Source of the DNA: Chloromonas sp. AAM2
Lineage: Eukaryota > Chlorophyta > Chlorophyceae > Chlamydomonadales > Chlamydomonadaceae
NCBI GenBank assembly: GCA_004335635.1
Contig: QAXH01006364.1
Location: forward strand, 1 to 25,052
Length of the DNA stretch: 25,052 nucleotides
Reading direction: 5' to 3'
Shown: positions 10,339 through 20,707 of the stretch, in pieces
How positions within the stretch are numbered: position 1 is the first letter of the stretch
How the letters are laid out: each line of letters opens with the position of its first letter
Notes under the pieces: model-generated
What the model saw: the letters and a program-made list of their open reading frames with translations, nothing else
Database searches by the model: none
What the model was told of the DNA's origin: nothing
Translations under genes and position numbers: made by a program

Positions 10339-13300
10339 ACATTGGGGATGCTTGTTCACACTACGAGATGGAATAACCAAACAAGGGTCTCAAGCCCTTT
10401 GTACCAAGCCCTTTTGCTAAAACATCGCCATGACGAGAAACTTAAACAATCAGAGTAAGGGAAAGCTCATCAGGAAAGAACGACGGGTCACATGCAATCA
10501 GCACATCCTCCAGCAGTCCTTGAGCAGAATGGCATCCAAAGCCCCGCTAAACCATCCAGATACGTTCAAGTGTGGCCAGGCGTCAAGCTGGGAGCTTCCA
10601 GTAGGCTGCTTCCAGTAGGTTCTAGCCTCACTTCTTCCGTGATTGTGCACTGAGATCCGGGAGCCCTGGGCAGGACTTGAGCACATTATGTGACAAGGTC
10701 TAGCCATGCAGCATGCATCCGGGCCCCTGCATTGTCTCACCGTCTAGGAACAGGCGTGCCACCTCCAATCCCTCTGACACCAGCCCACCCCTGTTGTCCC
10801 GCAGGTCGAGCACAAGGGACTGCAAGGAACAGCACAGCATGTTCGTCCTGCTGCTGTGTTCTGGAGGCATGTGTTAACCCCATGCTGCAACATGCTCTGC
10901 TGGTGGCGAACAAGCGTGTCGGGTGCAGCGTCACAGGGTGAGCTTATTCGGGCTGGCACCGCAGACAGTACGTAAGCGAGCAACAAGAACGCTGCAGCTT
11001 GAGACGCAACCCTTTGCCCATTTCTCACGATAGGAAAGCATTCTTTTTCCACCTGAAGGTCAAACCTTGGTACCAGAGTCTCTCACACACTGCGTGTGGA
11101 GATGAACTCTCTAACTCACTGCAATTTTTTGCCAGTGTGCCAAAGGCTTGCTGCGTGCAGGGGCTGAATGGACTTTTTCTTGAGTCTGCGAGCACTCCTT
11201 TTCGTCCACATCTCCCATTCACCTTAGCCCCCTGCCCCTGCAGTTTGTCGATGGCTGCCTTGAGGTCCCTCTGTGCTCGAGCGTTGAAGGACGTCAGCCG
11301 CAGCAGACCCACGGGCTCGGACTGACCCTGGCACAGGAGGCAGGGGCAGGCACTTCAAGCAATTGATTTTCAAATGGCACGTCCTTCACTAGATGATCCC
11401 TGCAAAGCTCTTGCTGTCAACTTGTTTCAAAACATTAGTCAAATCAATCTGGGCCAGGGCCGGGTTGATAGCTAGCTGATCGCTTACTTGGCTGGTGCTT
11501 TGAGAGACAGACACAGAATACATGCAAGTCACTGCCAAGGCTCAATCTTCCAGCCAGGTAATCTTGCAGTCCTGTACGTCATGCTTGCGGTTTCTTGCCT
11601 GTTTTGTGGCGCTGTGCCATGTTAAGGCCACCAACCCGCATGCGCACACACATATCAAAACCTATGCACACACATCATGGAGCATACACTGCATACACCA
11701 CCATACATTCGGCCCCCATACCTTAGCTAGACTGGAGGTGACCGGTGAGCCCAGCACCCTTACAGGCCGCTCCACCGATACACTCTCAGTCATGCCGTCA
11801 ACCTTGCGCACCTGAAGGCCAGAGACACACCAGGTGTGATGTATGGTTTTGTTACATGGTCACCCAGCCCAGCCCTGATCCTCACACAGGCCTTCCATGC
11901 ACACAGTCTCTCACACTGCATGCTCATCTCGTAAACTTGCAACATAGCCTGCAGTGTGATATATCGCATGTGCATGTATGTAGGTGCGGCATGAAACATC
12001 TGAATGCATCCGCCTCTACGTCCCCACATCGTGCTCCCTCACCGAAAGCCCCCTTGACCCCCTTGACCATCCTGTCCATTATAACTGAGATTTTTCCGCC
12101 CTTGTCTGCATGGGAAAAACTGTCTGAAGTCGCCTTGCTAAGCGTCAATTTCAGCTTCTGTTGAAGCTATGGTGCTTGCTTGTCACAGTCCATCCCCTGC
12201 GTCCCCACATCGCGCCCATTCCCTCTCTGCCCTCTTTCACCTTGAGTTCCACCACGGGTCGCTGGCTGAGGCTGGAGCCCTCCCCCTCCGCCTGCTGACC
12301 CGCTATGAGAGAGGCGGCCTGCGGCACAGAATGGGCAAAGCATGGGGGGATGAACGCAGGAGCACACACACGCAGGCTATCAACTGGCGATGACACTTAG
12401 CATGACCCGCAGCCATGCAACCCAGTCACGGAAACCGATTACAAGCATCAATGGCCACGTGGCCTTGCATCCTGCCGTGGTCCGGGCCGTGCGTCCCACA
12501 CACTCACACCCACACCCACACGCACGCACACGCACACGCGCGCACACACACACACATGCACACGTGTCCTTTTATGGCCTTCACACACCTGAAATGGAGT
12601 CTTAGCCCTGAGCGACACGCCGTCCACCTCCACCAACTCATCGCCCTGCTTCAAACCCATCTGGAACACAAGGCAACGCAGCGATCAGCCTCAGGAGCGG
12701 GACTGGGTCATTTACAGTGTTGCTACAAAGATCTGCTGCCCCAGTGTTGTCTCTGTGCTACGCTGGAACTAGCAGGTGGCAATCGCCATTGACAGTTCTT
12801 TGGCATTACCAGGCATTACCACCATTGCACTACAGAAGTTCACCAATAGCCCAGAACATACAACAGAGGCAGTGCAGTTCCAACAGTGACACCTTCCTAT
12901 GACGAGCAGGAATGACGTGATGCCATGCGCCGACGTGGGTGGCTGACCTATTGAGGTGGACATGCATGATGCCAGGACAACTTGGCACGTCTGGCTGGCC
13001 ATGCGGCAGCATGCCATGACTGCAACTAACACCGTCACCACAGCCTTGTATGTGAAACCGACATTGCATTTCCCACAATTACTACATGCTCCTCTGCAGC
13101 AGCTGCTCTGGAACACCTTGTGTGCATGCTGAGCGCGATGCTTCTGTTCAGTCTGCTGCCAAAGCAACGGTGTCATGCTGATGGTTTCCTGTGTAGCCTG
13201 CCTGCCGTTACCTTGTCCGCAGGGCTGCCTTTACTCAGCCCCACCACAAAAACGCCTGTGCTGTCCGCAGGGCGGCTCATCGGTAACTGACGGCCCTGGG

Positions 13301-14925
13301 GATACAACCACGAGCAACCACCCAGCATGAGCATCAGCATCATCAGCATCAGCATCATCAGTAGCCATCTGCAGACTGGCTCAAGGCATCGTATGTTTAC
13401 CAAATTCAGTCGCGCCTGTTGATGCCCATTGGCCAGTGCTCGGACAACAACAAATCGCTGCGCACAGCCATGCCGACCAACAACTCGCACGTGACACCGT
13501 ATAACAACACCAGGCAGGGAACATGCTTACTATTGTAAATCACACATGGCCTTAAAGCAAAGCTTGGCTGCTATTGTGAAACACACATGACCAAAAGCAA
13601 AGGCTGCTTGCATGTGGGCTGTGCAAATCCCTTGATAATGTCACAGGCGTGTGACAACACCATTTGCGACCTCGGGCAAAAGCAGATGGTTACATTCACC
13701 ACATCAGCACACCAGGCAACCGGGCAAGGGCATGCATACGTTTACCGAACACGCAAATTGCAAGCATGCACTGACCGTTTTGAGTGCGTACTCTGCGCTA
13801 GTGCCCAGATTGAGCCCTATCCCCGTGACGTCGTATTTCTTCATGGCTGCTAGTTCGCTGGGTGTGATGAAGCGGCAGTAGGGGTCGGACACGCCCCAAG
13901 CCATCATCTCACGGATTGACCTGCACCGGGCAACACACAGTACATCTTCAGCTGCACTCTGATTAACAACCCAGTTGAGCTGCAGGTTCACTTACGGAAT
14001 CACTAGGTACGAAGAGGACAGTACGGACGTGAAAAGGCATGCGCAGCCACACTCAACTGCACGAGTGCGAAGAACAGGAAGAACTGCTAGAGCAACATGC
14101 TCAGCGATAGGGTCTGAATGCAATCCAGAGGGTCAGGCTAGTCGTACTAAAACCGGGTTGTAATGATAAACGTCAGCTCTTGTGTACTGGAGAGTGTTGG
14201 AGATGGTTGGAGAAACGAACGGTCTTGCTTGTGACTGCAACATGGGCCAGACATGTGGGGTAGGCAACCGTCCAACCTGTGCCCTTGCCTGCACAAAGGA
14301 TGGCACGTCTAACCCTTTCTTTAAACCCTAAATCCTAACCCCTAAGCGTACCTGTAGACAGATGACACGTCGGTGTACTGTTTAGCCAGTGCATCGTCCC
14401 TCAGCGCCTGCCACCGCGCCCTGTCCCATCCAGTGGACCGAGCGTCAAGGTAGTTCTGATCAACCTGCGCATGTGGGACCATATGCTAGACGTTGCAGAC
14501 ATGGTGGCGTTGGCTGCTCCTAGTTGTGGCATTGGTGGTCCAGGCTGGCTTGGTTATGTGCTGCGAGCTGGTGTTCTGGTGTGATCTATTCAAGATGTAA
14601 GGACCTGTCTAAACAGACGCACAAGTTTGGTTGCACTCCAAGAAAGGATGAGACCATGTGCCACAGTATTCAGCATGGTAATATCCTATCCATCAATGAA
14701 TCCAGACTAGAAACCATTCAGATGGGTGGTAAATGTCGCCCAAGTGACTGCACGGCTTCCTGCACTCATTCGCTTCAGGGCTTGCGCTTGCATTCGCTAC
14801 CATCATCACCATGCCCTCCTCGTGCTTTTGCCTCCATCTCGACTCACCACCTCCCAGACCTCTGACACCAGCATGTGCGCCACCTGATTCACTCGCTCCT
14901 CCTCCTGAAATACCAACAGGGGTGT

Positions 14926-14984
<59 letters not shown>

Positions 14985-15023
14985 NNNNNNNNNNNNNNNN
15001 NNNNNNNNNNNNNNNNNNNNNNN

Positions 15024-15094
<71 letters not shown>

Positions 15095-16812
15095 CACACG
15101 TGTAAATCCATAGCAAGACTAGCTGCATGGCCATCACCTGCTCTAGTGCATGGCTGCACTTCATCATTGTTTCAAACTCAGCCCACAGTTCTGAAAGGCT
15201 TGCACAGGCGCATGCAGCACGCTGAGTGCGGTTGTGCGGGAGCCATGGATGTTGAGGCTTCTACACGTGGAAGGTGTACACGGCCATGGATGTTGAGGCT
15301 TCTACACCTGGAAGGTGTACACAGCCATGGATGTTGAGGCTTCTACACGTGGAAGGTAGGCACAGCCATGATGAGAAGCACGCGATGAAGCCAGCACAGA
15401 AGAGAAGGCGCTGTGCGCCGCATGGATACACGCTGCGCATTCTCACAACACTCGCACTGCCCCGCCCGGGTGCGCTGTTTTCCCCCACACCTGGCATTGC
15501 ACCTGTTACAGACCACGGGCCTCATGCATCATGATGAGTGTTGTGCCGAGGCGTAGACGTAGATTCTACGGTAGAATTCTACTCTACGTTCCTACGCGTA
15601 GAAATCCTGCGATCTATGCCTCCCGCACAACATTATTCATGATGACGAGCACTCCCTGACGCCAAGACAGGGTCGAGAGCGCCATGCACAGCATGATGTC
15701 ATGCCAGCAGACCAGCCCTGTTCGGCTCGCATCCCACCTCTTTACTGGCCGCTGTGTTCCCTAGTATGTTGTTGAAGGGCATGCGCGGCCCTGACCGCAC
15801 CACCGCCCCCATGGCGCTGTCAACACGAGCCTCCAACTGCCGCACTGCCTCTAACATCTTGTCCTCAGCCTGAGCACATGAACACATGCACAGTCGCCAA
15901 GAATGTATGCACACAATGTACACTTTGAGCAGCAACTGAGTACTATTGCTGTAGGTCAGGCTGCATTCACATCATAGCAGCATTATTCCGTAACCCAGCA
16001 TCTGGTGGCCCATCTGTGGCATGTGGGCGCACAGGTTGGCCAGGTGAACACATGCACAGCCGCTGACCAAGGTTTGAAGTGCGGTCTTTGCTACGTTTAT
16101 ACATTCATGCCGAGTTCGACCATTCTGCTTGCGAGTTAACTCGACCTGCAAGTTCACCGTCCCTTGCCAATTCTGCCGCCTGCTCATCACCATCTTCACT
16201 ACATGCTTCCCCCACTGCGAATTCGCACATGGTTTGCACGTTACCTGGCAGTTCCTTCTTGCCTCACCTCGGAAGCCACACCTGGCACCAGCACTTGGAT
16301 GCCGCTCCCTTGTGAATTGAGCAAGTCATGTCCCGGCCCTTGCAATAGAGCCTCCTCCAAAGGCTGAGATTGCTGAGCTGAATCATGTAGCTGTGGATGT
16401 AATTCCAACCAACTTGATGAAAAGCCTAAGTCCATGCCTGTCTGTGCTGTAAGCTGACTTGAGGAAGAGCTGACGGGTGGCAGCAACCACTGCATACCAC
16501 GTGCTGACTGTTGTGTGGTGGTTGCAGCGGTTGGTTGGTCTGTTGCCCACGTGCTTGCATCTGACGCATGTGATGGACGTGGCGTGCCTAAGAGGACGCT
16601 GGATGTTAGCGCTGCAATGGTGAGGGCGTTGCCCACGTGGCCCCACCAGCTACGTTGGCATGTGCTAGGAATAAGTGGTGTCTGAGGATTGTCTACTGTG
16701 CTGGCTAGCACTGCTGCGTCTTCTATGCCAACAGGTGCTGGTCTTAGTGCAGGGCCTGCATGGCAGGTTTGCAAGGGAAGCGTGCAAGGCTGCGCGTGCA
16801 AAGCGTGAAAGG
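8875..16812 (-). CDS. CTPA: Chloroplast C-terminal processing peptidase (CtpA, D1-processing family, S41)
   Basis: Sixteen exons: 16812-16268, 15869-15738, 14904-14848, 14464-14352, 13920-13776, 13295-13212, 12660-12589, 12318-12241, 12157-12043 (or 12020), 11811-11722, 11327-11223, 10819-10741, 10149-10058, 9836-9755, 9397-9324, 9033-8875. All introns are GT-AG and phases agree at every junction but one (9 to 10). The protein is about 670 residues. Exon 1 holds a transit region, a hydrophobic segment and a SHA|S-type cleavage site, as in lumen imports. Exons 5-8 contain the DPYCRF motif and PDZ domain (GVFVVGLSKGSPADK, GDELVEVDGV). Then come LVLDLRDNRGGL, TASASEIVAGALHDN and RTYGKGLIQSVYELSDGSG. 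The Ser of TASASE and Lys of TYGKG are 25 residues apart, as Ser372/Lys397 in the Scenedesmus enzyme. The family trims the D1 precursor of photosystem II. D1 as substrate is inferred; plants have several CtpA paralogues. The start ATG is not in exon 1. Confidence 0.9.
10132..10340. repeat. 67-bp tandem repeat, three copies, spanning a CtpA intron/exon border
   Basis: Copies start at 10132, 10199 and 10266, each with acacgatgggggcatcgtc, then tgcatggggccaggcagg, then a (GT)n tract of variable length. On the minus strand each copy carries the same 3' splice site (ccatgcag) plus the first 17-18 bases of CtpA exon 13. Only the copy nearest the exon body (acceptor at 10150-10152) keeps the protein frame, because 67 is not a multiple of three. 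Confidence 0.93.
12497..12564. repeat. CA-rich low-complexity tract in a CtpA intron
   Basis: Interrupted (CA)n with cgca and ccca variants lies in the intron between exons 7 and 8 of CtpA, close behind the donor at 12588. It reads as TG-rich on the transcribed sense strand. Confidence 0.85.
13327..13363. repeat. CAT/CAG trinucleotide tract in a CtpA intron
   Basis: An imperfect (agcatc/atc)n run sits in the intron between exons 5 and 6, about 30 bases upstream of the exon 6 acceptor on the minus strand. It is not coding. Confidence 0.8.
14318..14346. repeat. Short degenerate telomere-like stretch
   Basis: The segment reads taaaccctaaatcctaaccc and a few more bases, close to (CCCTAAA)n, the complement of the TTTAGGG repeat of plants and many green algae. 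It lies in the CtpA intron just downstream of exon 4. It has only three to four degenerate units, so it may be chance or a double-strand-break repair scar. Confidence 0.4.
14927..15088. repeat. Long (GT)n microsatellite containing an assembly gap
   Basis: Uninterrupted GT on the plus strand flanks a run of 39 N at 14985-15023; true length is unknown. It lies in the CtpA intron between exons 2 and 3, only about 20 bases upstream of the exon 3 acceptor on the minus strand (as CA). Reading frames through it are artefacts. Confidence 0.97.
15242..15365. repeat. 41-bp tandem repeat, three copies
   Basis: Copies begin at 15242, 15283 and 15324, each gccatggatgttgaggctt followed by ctacacgtggaaggtgtac, with one or two substitutions. 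It is inside the same CtpA intron as the (GT)n gap. Confidence 0.92.
15530..15641. mobile_element. Small foldback / MITE-like element
   Basis: About 112 bases with imperfect inverted ends of nearly 30 bases: left catgatgagtgttgtgcc then gaggcgtaga; right tctatgcctc then a complement of the same end. The middle is made of GTAGA/TCTAC palindromes (tagattctacggtagaattct). There is no coding capacity. Related halves with the same end sequence occur at 23951-23991 and 24612-24665. It lies in the CtpA intron between exons 2 and 3. No clear target-site duplication was identified. Confidence 0.7.
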
Positions 16813-17430
16813 CTGTAGCAGCTCATGGAAGGCCAGATCTTGCTCAAACACTCTTGATCACGCCATCCACAGCGGGTCAGCCAAGGCCCACGATGGAATT
16901 GAAAGTGAAGGGTCATGATAGCATGGAGAAGTGGCAGACTGACAGGCAGCCCCTAGATGTCCTGTCATTTGATTTGTTGCATGCATCCATGCAGGTGCAC
17001 ATAGCGCAGGACACCCACTGTGTTGAAAGCTGGCTGGACGTGCAGCACAGTTGACATGCCTTCGACGTTTGACCTGCGTTTATTGACTCCAACGCGCTGT
17101 TGAGCATTGACCAGGCCATGTCAAGCTGATCAATTGCAGCCAGACAAACTCACAGAACTCACCTGGGGGACTGGCTGCTGAATAGAACACGCCGCATGGT
17201 GTATTGGCTGCTGCGTCTGTGTTGTCCACCGATCTGGGATCCCGCACACCATCGTGCACTAGTTTAGCGCTTCATACTAGTTCAATTTGTGCCGGCCGGA
17301 TTTCGCAGGAAATGCTTTGAATTGTGCGTCAGCGGCATGCTACCAAGGCTTTCGTGCTTTGCTTCCATCGGCCATCGCGCGCGATCAGGCGCTCCCACGT
17401 GCAAATAACTTCTTCCGTTGTTTGCTTTAC
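16813..17430. promoter_or_regulatory. Divergent intergenic region between CtpA and the HD-domain gene
   Basis: The two genes point away from each other, so this stretch must hold both 5' UTRs and promoters. If the candidate CtpA first exon at 17119-17074 is right, only about 310 bases separate the two start codons. No TATA box or obvious motif was found. Out-of-frame ATGs at about 17313 and 17338 precede the HD-protein start and may act as upstream AUGs. Confidence 0.5.
17074..17119 (-). CDS. CTPA: Candidate first exon of CtpA (start codon)
   Basis: The frame of the CtpA transit/signal exon has no ATG before the lumen signal and meets a stop at 16823-16825, so a start must be spliced in. Here an ATG at 17119 opens MAWSMLNSALESINA and reaches a donor (cgcag|gtcaaac) in phase one. 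An acceptor tgctacag ends at 16813 and leaves two bases, which is the phase needed. The join is a prediction that fits phase and splice consensus only; a one-base assembly error in 16665-16838, where ATGAGCTGCTACAGC opens another frame, is the main alternative. Confidence 0.3.
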
Positions 17431-18329
17431 ATGCGTCCAGCACTCTGCCAGCCGCAGATCACCATGCTCCTGGGCAGAGTAGGACGCCCTTGCTTACGTC
17501 CTGGACGTTTAAACGGCATCATGTCAGCTGAACCAGCCTCAGCTCATGGCATCAGCAGCAAACCAGCACCTTCGCCTGGAGCAGCCATCGACTTTCTCAT
17601 GCTACTTCAAAAGTTGAAGGTGTTTCACATTTGCAAGGACAGCGTAGGCAGGCCTCCTTTCTTTCCAATTCTAATGAACTCTTGTACCCTGCACGTACAT
17701 GTGTACCCTGCACAAACACACACGTCAAAGCCCTATTGCCATTGCCCTATTCACTACGAGGGAGAACAGCAGCACTGCATAATCACAATGTCATCAGGTA
17801 GCAGTAACAGCTGCAAGACATAGTACATGTAACTGTAGGGTTTAAATGCCGCATAGCCATACATGTGCCATTGCAATCAATTTGCCAAGCCATACACGTC
17901 ATTTCGACCCATTTAAACGCTTCCCATGCAGACGACTAAACGGACCGGCTGGGTTCGCATGGGCGTGCATGAGCCAGAGAGCATAGCAGGTGGGCAAGAC
18001 CATCATGCATGCCATCCCATGTGTGCTCGTTTTTCCACACTTTGCCACTCACAGTCACTCTTCCCTCACACGACTCAAATGATGACGGGGGTTTTGACTT
18101 TACACACGGAGGTTGAGCGATCTTCTGTTTGACTTATCGGATGATATAGATGTAAAATGCTCGCCCTTTTTTCCTCACCCTTTTTCCACACATGCAGATC
18201 ACATGTACCGCATGGGCATGATGTCTCTCATAGCCACAGACAGCGGGGTGGACGTCCAGCGGTGCATTCGCATGGCGCTAGTGCATGACGTGGCAGAGGC
18301 CATAGTGGGTGACATCACACCACACTGCC

Positions 18330-18377
<48 letters not shown>

Positions 18378-20442
18378 GTGGGTAGGCGGGCGGGCGGGCG
18401 GGTGTGTGCGGGGGGCAGGCGAGGAGCAGACATCTTGCACATCTTGCACATGAATGCCGAGGCACGCAGTGAGCCAATGGCATCATATGAATGCTCGTGC
18501 TAAAAGGCCGGCGAGTTTTGGCAGAAGGCCATGCCCTCAGTCTTTAGTTTAGTGCGCCCTGCCTCTTGAACTGGGTGCGTACACTACTGCAAAAAAAGCC
18601 GCTCTTCCACAACTCAAGTGCAAGACGGTTAGCCACGTGTGTCATGTGTCACCAGGTGTCGCCTGAGGAGAAGCGTCGGTTGGAGGCCGATGCCATCACC
18701 ACCATACAGCACATGCTGGGTCAGGAGACACAAGCAGGTCTGGCAGTGGACGAGGCGGTAGACTGATGGCGGTTGCAGCGCACAGGACTGAACCCAACAA
18801 GCACACAGGACAGGCGGAAAAGGCAGGCCAACAATCCACCACCGACGTGTATGCATGAGCAGCTAGGGGCAGCTGGAGGGCAGGTTTGTTTACGCTTTGG
18901 GCCTCAAAAGATTGTAACCAGGCAACCAGCCGTGGCCTCGTTGCCTCCAGCAAACCCTTCTTCTTTTTCTCGGGGTGACTCTGCAGTTTACTATGCTGTC
19001 AAGGATGGCCTTGACGTAAGTGATCTTGGAGTTTGAATTGCTGGGTTGATGCATGCCAGGTATCTGTTTGAAGGACTGCCCCTTGATTCACAACATGCCA
19101 AGTGCCGCTCCTTCAAGCGCATGCATCCCATGCATGATGCATGCACAGCAGCCACTTATCGTGTCTTTTCCCATCCCCGCTCGTGTTGAACCGCACTGTC
19201 CCACGTGTGCCTTGACTGAGCACGTGCCTTCTTTGACTTTGCCTTCCCAGCCAGTGACGTGTCCTCTCTGTGGGGCGAGTACGAGCAGGGCGCCTCACCC
19301 GAGGCCAAGCTGGTGAAGGACTTCGACAAGCTAGAGATGATAATACAGGTGACTGGGAAGGCTGAATAGAAGGGCGTGCTGAGTGCAGCATACGATGAGG
19401 TGCAGCGCTGAATGGAAGCATGAGCTGAGTGCAGCATATGATGAACAGCGAAGAGGGGGCTGGGGCTCAGATGTGAAAGACGATGACAACGCTGAGCCAG
19501 GTTGAAGATGGTCACTCTGTTAGGGTAGGATAGACTAAGTGGAAGTTCAGGCGTTGCAGTATACGATTGCTGGAGGCTGGCCTTGCACAGTGGAGACCGC
19601 TGGTATGGTCGCTCAAGGCTGGTCTGGAACTGTTAAGACATTCTGCAAGGCGTTTGAGGATTGCTGTGTTGCAGGCACATGAATACGAACAAGCACAACC
19701 CGGCAAACAGTTGCAGGAATTCTTCGATTCAACTGATGGCAAATGGCGCACAGAAACGGGGTGGGTGGGCGGTGGTAGCCTTGAGAAGTGTTGCCACGAT
19801 GCATGGAAGAGTCATTGCAAATGCTTTGAGGCCTGAGCGGACCCGGCATATGATGATTTAGAAACTGATGTTGAAACAGCGTAAAAATATCAAGCATTTG
19901 TTACAAGCACTGTGTGGTGCTCTGGTACAGGCAGCCATAAATGGTGGCAAAGCAGGAGCATGATGTCGGATTAACACGACTTTGCTGCCTGTTCTTCGCT
20001 CCTAGCTTTGCCTGCTTGACCCCTGCCTGTCAGCCATTATTTTGTCCTCAGCGCTCCAACTTCTGCGTTCTTTGCTCCTTGCGTTTGGGCTTTGCCTTTG
20101 CTGTGGCCCAGGGTTGGTTAGGGCAGTATCCAGCCTTTTCTCTTGCATGGCGTGCTAGGGTTCGCGCTTGGTGCATTAGCGCGCCCCGGTGTCAATAAAT
20201 ATACTGACGTGCGCCTGGGTAAGGAAATGTAAGACAACATGAACACGCACAGCAGGAAGTAACTGATAGGAACTAACTGACCAGTGCCTCCCACTGTCAA
20301 GCAACTGATGTTCCTAAGAAATGATTGCTCGTGTTCTTTGGTGCGCAGGCGGGCATGGGCTGCTGAGCTTGTGGCACGGCGTGCACATGCCAGAGGGAAA
20401 ACAGATCCAGGCACCAGCAGTGCAGGGCCGGTACCGCCCTGA
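17431..20442 (+). CDS. HDDC2: HD-domain 5'-deoxynucleotidase-like protein (HDDC2/YfbR family)
   Basis: Seven exons: 17431-17619, 17932-17989, 18198-18331, 18656-18737, 19251-19348, 19675-19760, 20349-20442. All introns are GT-AG and every phase agrees. The product is 246 residues from the first in-frame ATG (17431), or 216 from 17521; 17464 has the best start context. Residues before [10 protein letters not shown] are Arg-rich and may be an organelle presequence. The HD core is clear: [30 protein letters not shown] (metal His), [16 protein letters not shown] (the HD pair), then [43 protein letters not shown] and the C-terminal [12 protein letters not shown]. Family members are metal-dependent and remove phosphate from deoxynucleoside 5'-monophosphates. 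The length matches eukaryotic HDDC2. Substrate and location are inferred from the family. Confidence 0.92.
18332..18372. repeat. (GT)n microsatellite starting at a 5' splice site
   Basis: About 20 GT units follow directly on exon 3 of the HD-domain gene (CTGCCAG|gtgtgtgtg). The authentic donor GT is the first unit of the array. Confidence 0.93.
18388..18402 (+). promoter_or_regulatory. G-quadruplex motif in an intron
   Basis: Four GGG runs separated by single C bases (gggcgggcgggcggg) lie on the sense strand of intron 3 of the HD-domain gene, some 15 bases after the (GT)n tract. The spacing meets the standard definition of a stable G-quadruplex, in DNA or pre-mRNA. Function is unknown. Confidence 0.7.
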
Positions 20443-20457
20443 TGTATGCACAAGACG

Positions 20458-20462
20458 TTACA
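20458..20462 (-). terminator. Candidate TGTAA poly(A) signal of the minus-strand unknown gene
   Basis: TTACA on the plus strand (TGTAA on minus) lies about 245 bases past the stop at 20708. If used, the two convergent transcripts would overlap at their 3' ends. Confidence 0.3.
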
Positions 20463-20588
20463 ACAGGCTAGCGAGTAGAATAGCAACAGTCTCAGTTGTA
20501 GAAGGGATTCGCATGGCCCTCTCTACGTGCATAATGCAGTGCGGCACATCGACCCACGCCATGCCAATCTATACGCAAGGCGGCACAG

Positions 20589-20593
20589 TGTAA
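20589..20593 (+). terminator. Candidate TGTAA poly(A) signal of the HD-domain gene
   Basis: TGTAA, the usual chlorophyte polyadenylation signal, occurs 147 bases after the stop codon at 20440-20442. A five-base motif is weak on its own, but position and strand fit. Confidence 0.4.
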
Positions 20594-20707
20594 TCATGGT
20601 ATTGCGAGCGAGACAGATGAGCGTCGCAAGCTGACGCGGTGGGTGCTGAATCTTGTCAAGCCACCGTCTCTCTCTGACCCCTTCGCAGACCACAGGCAAC
20701 ATGCTAT

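Noticed and set aside
9986..10458. Thr-His and Val-Cys repeat frames on both strands
   Set aside because: They are readings of (GT)n and the 67-bp repeat. Only 10149-10058 is supported as a CtpA exon.
14693..15337. Frames through the GT tract and N gap
   Set aside because: Dinucleotide translation plus unknown bases. Only 14904-14848 is a CtpA exon.
18773..19036. Possible extra exon of the HD-domain gene
   Set aside because: The exons at 18656-18737 and 19251-19348 join in phase and match the family spacing without it.
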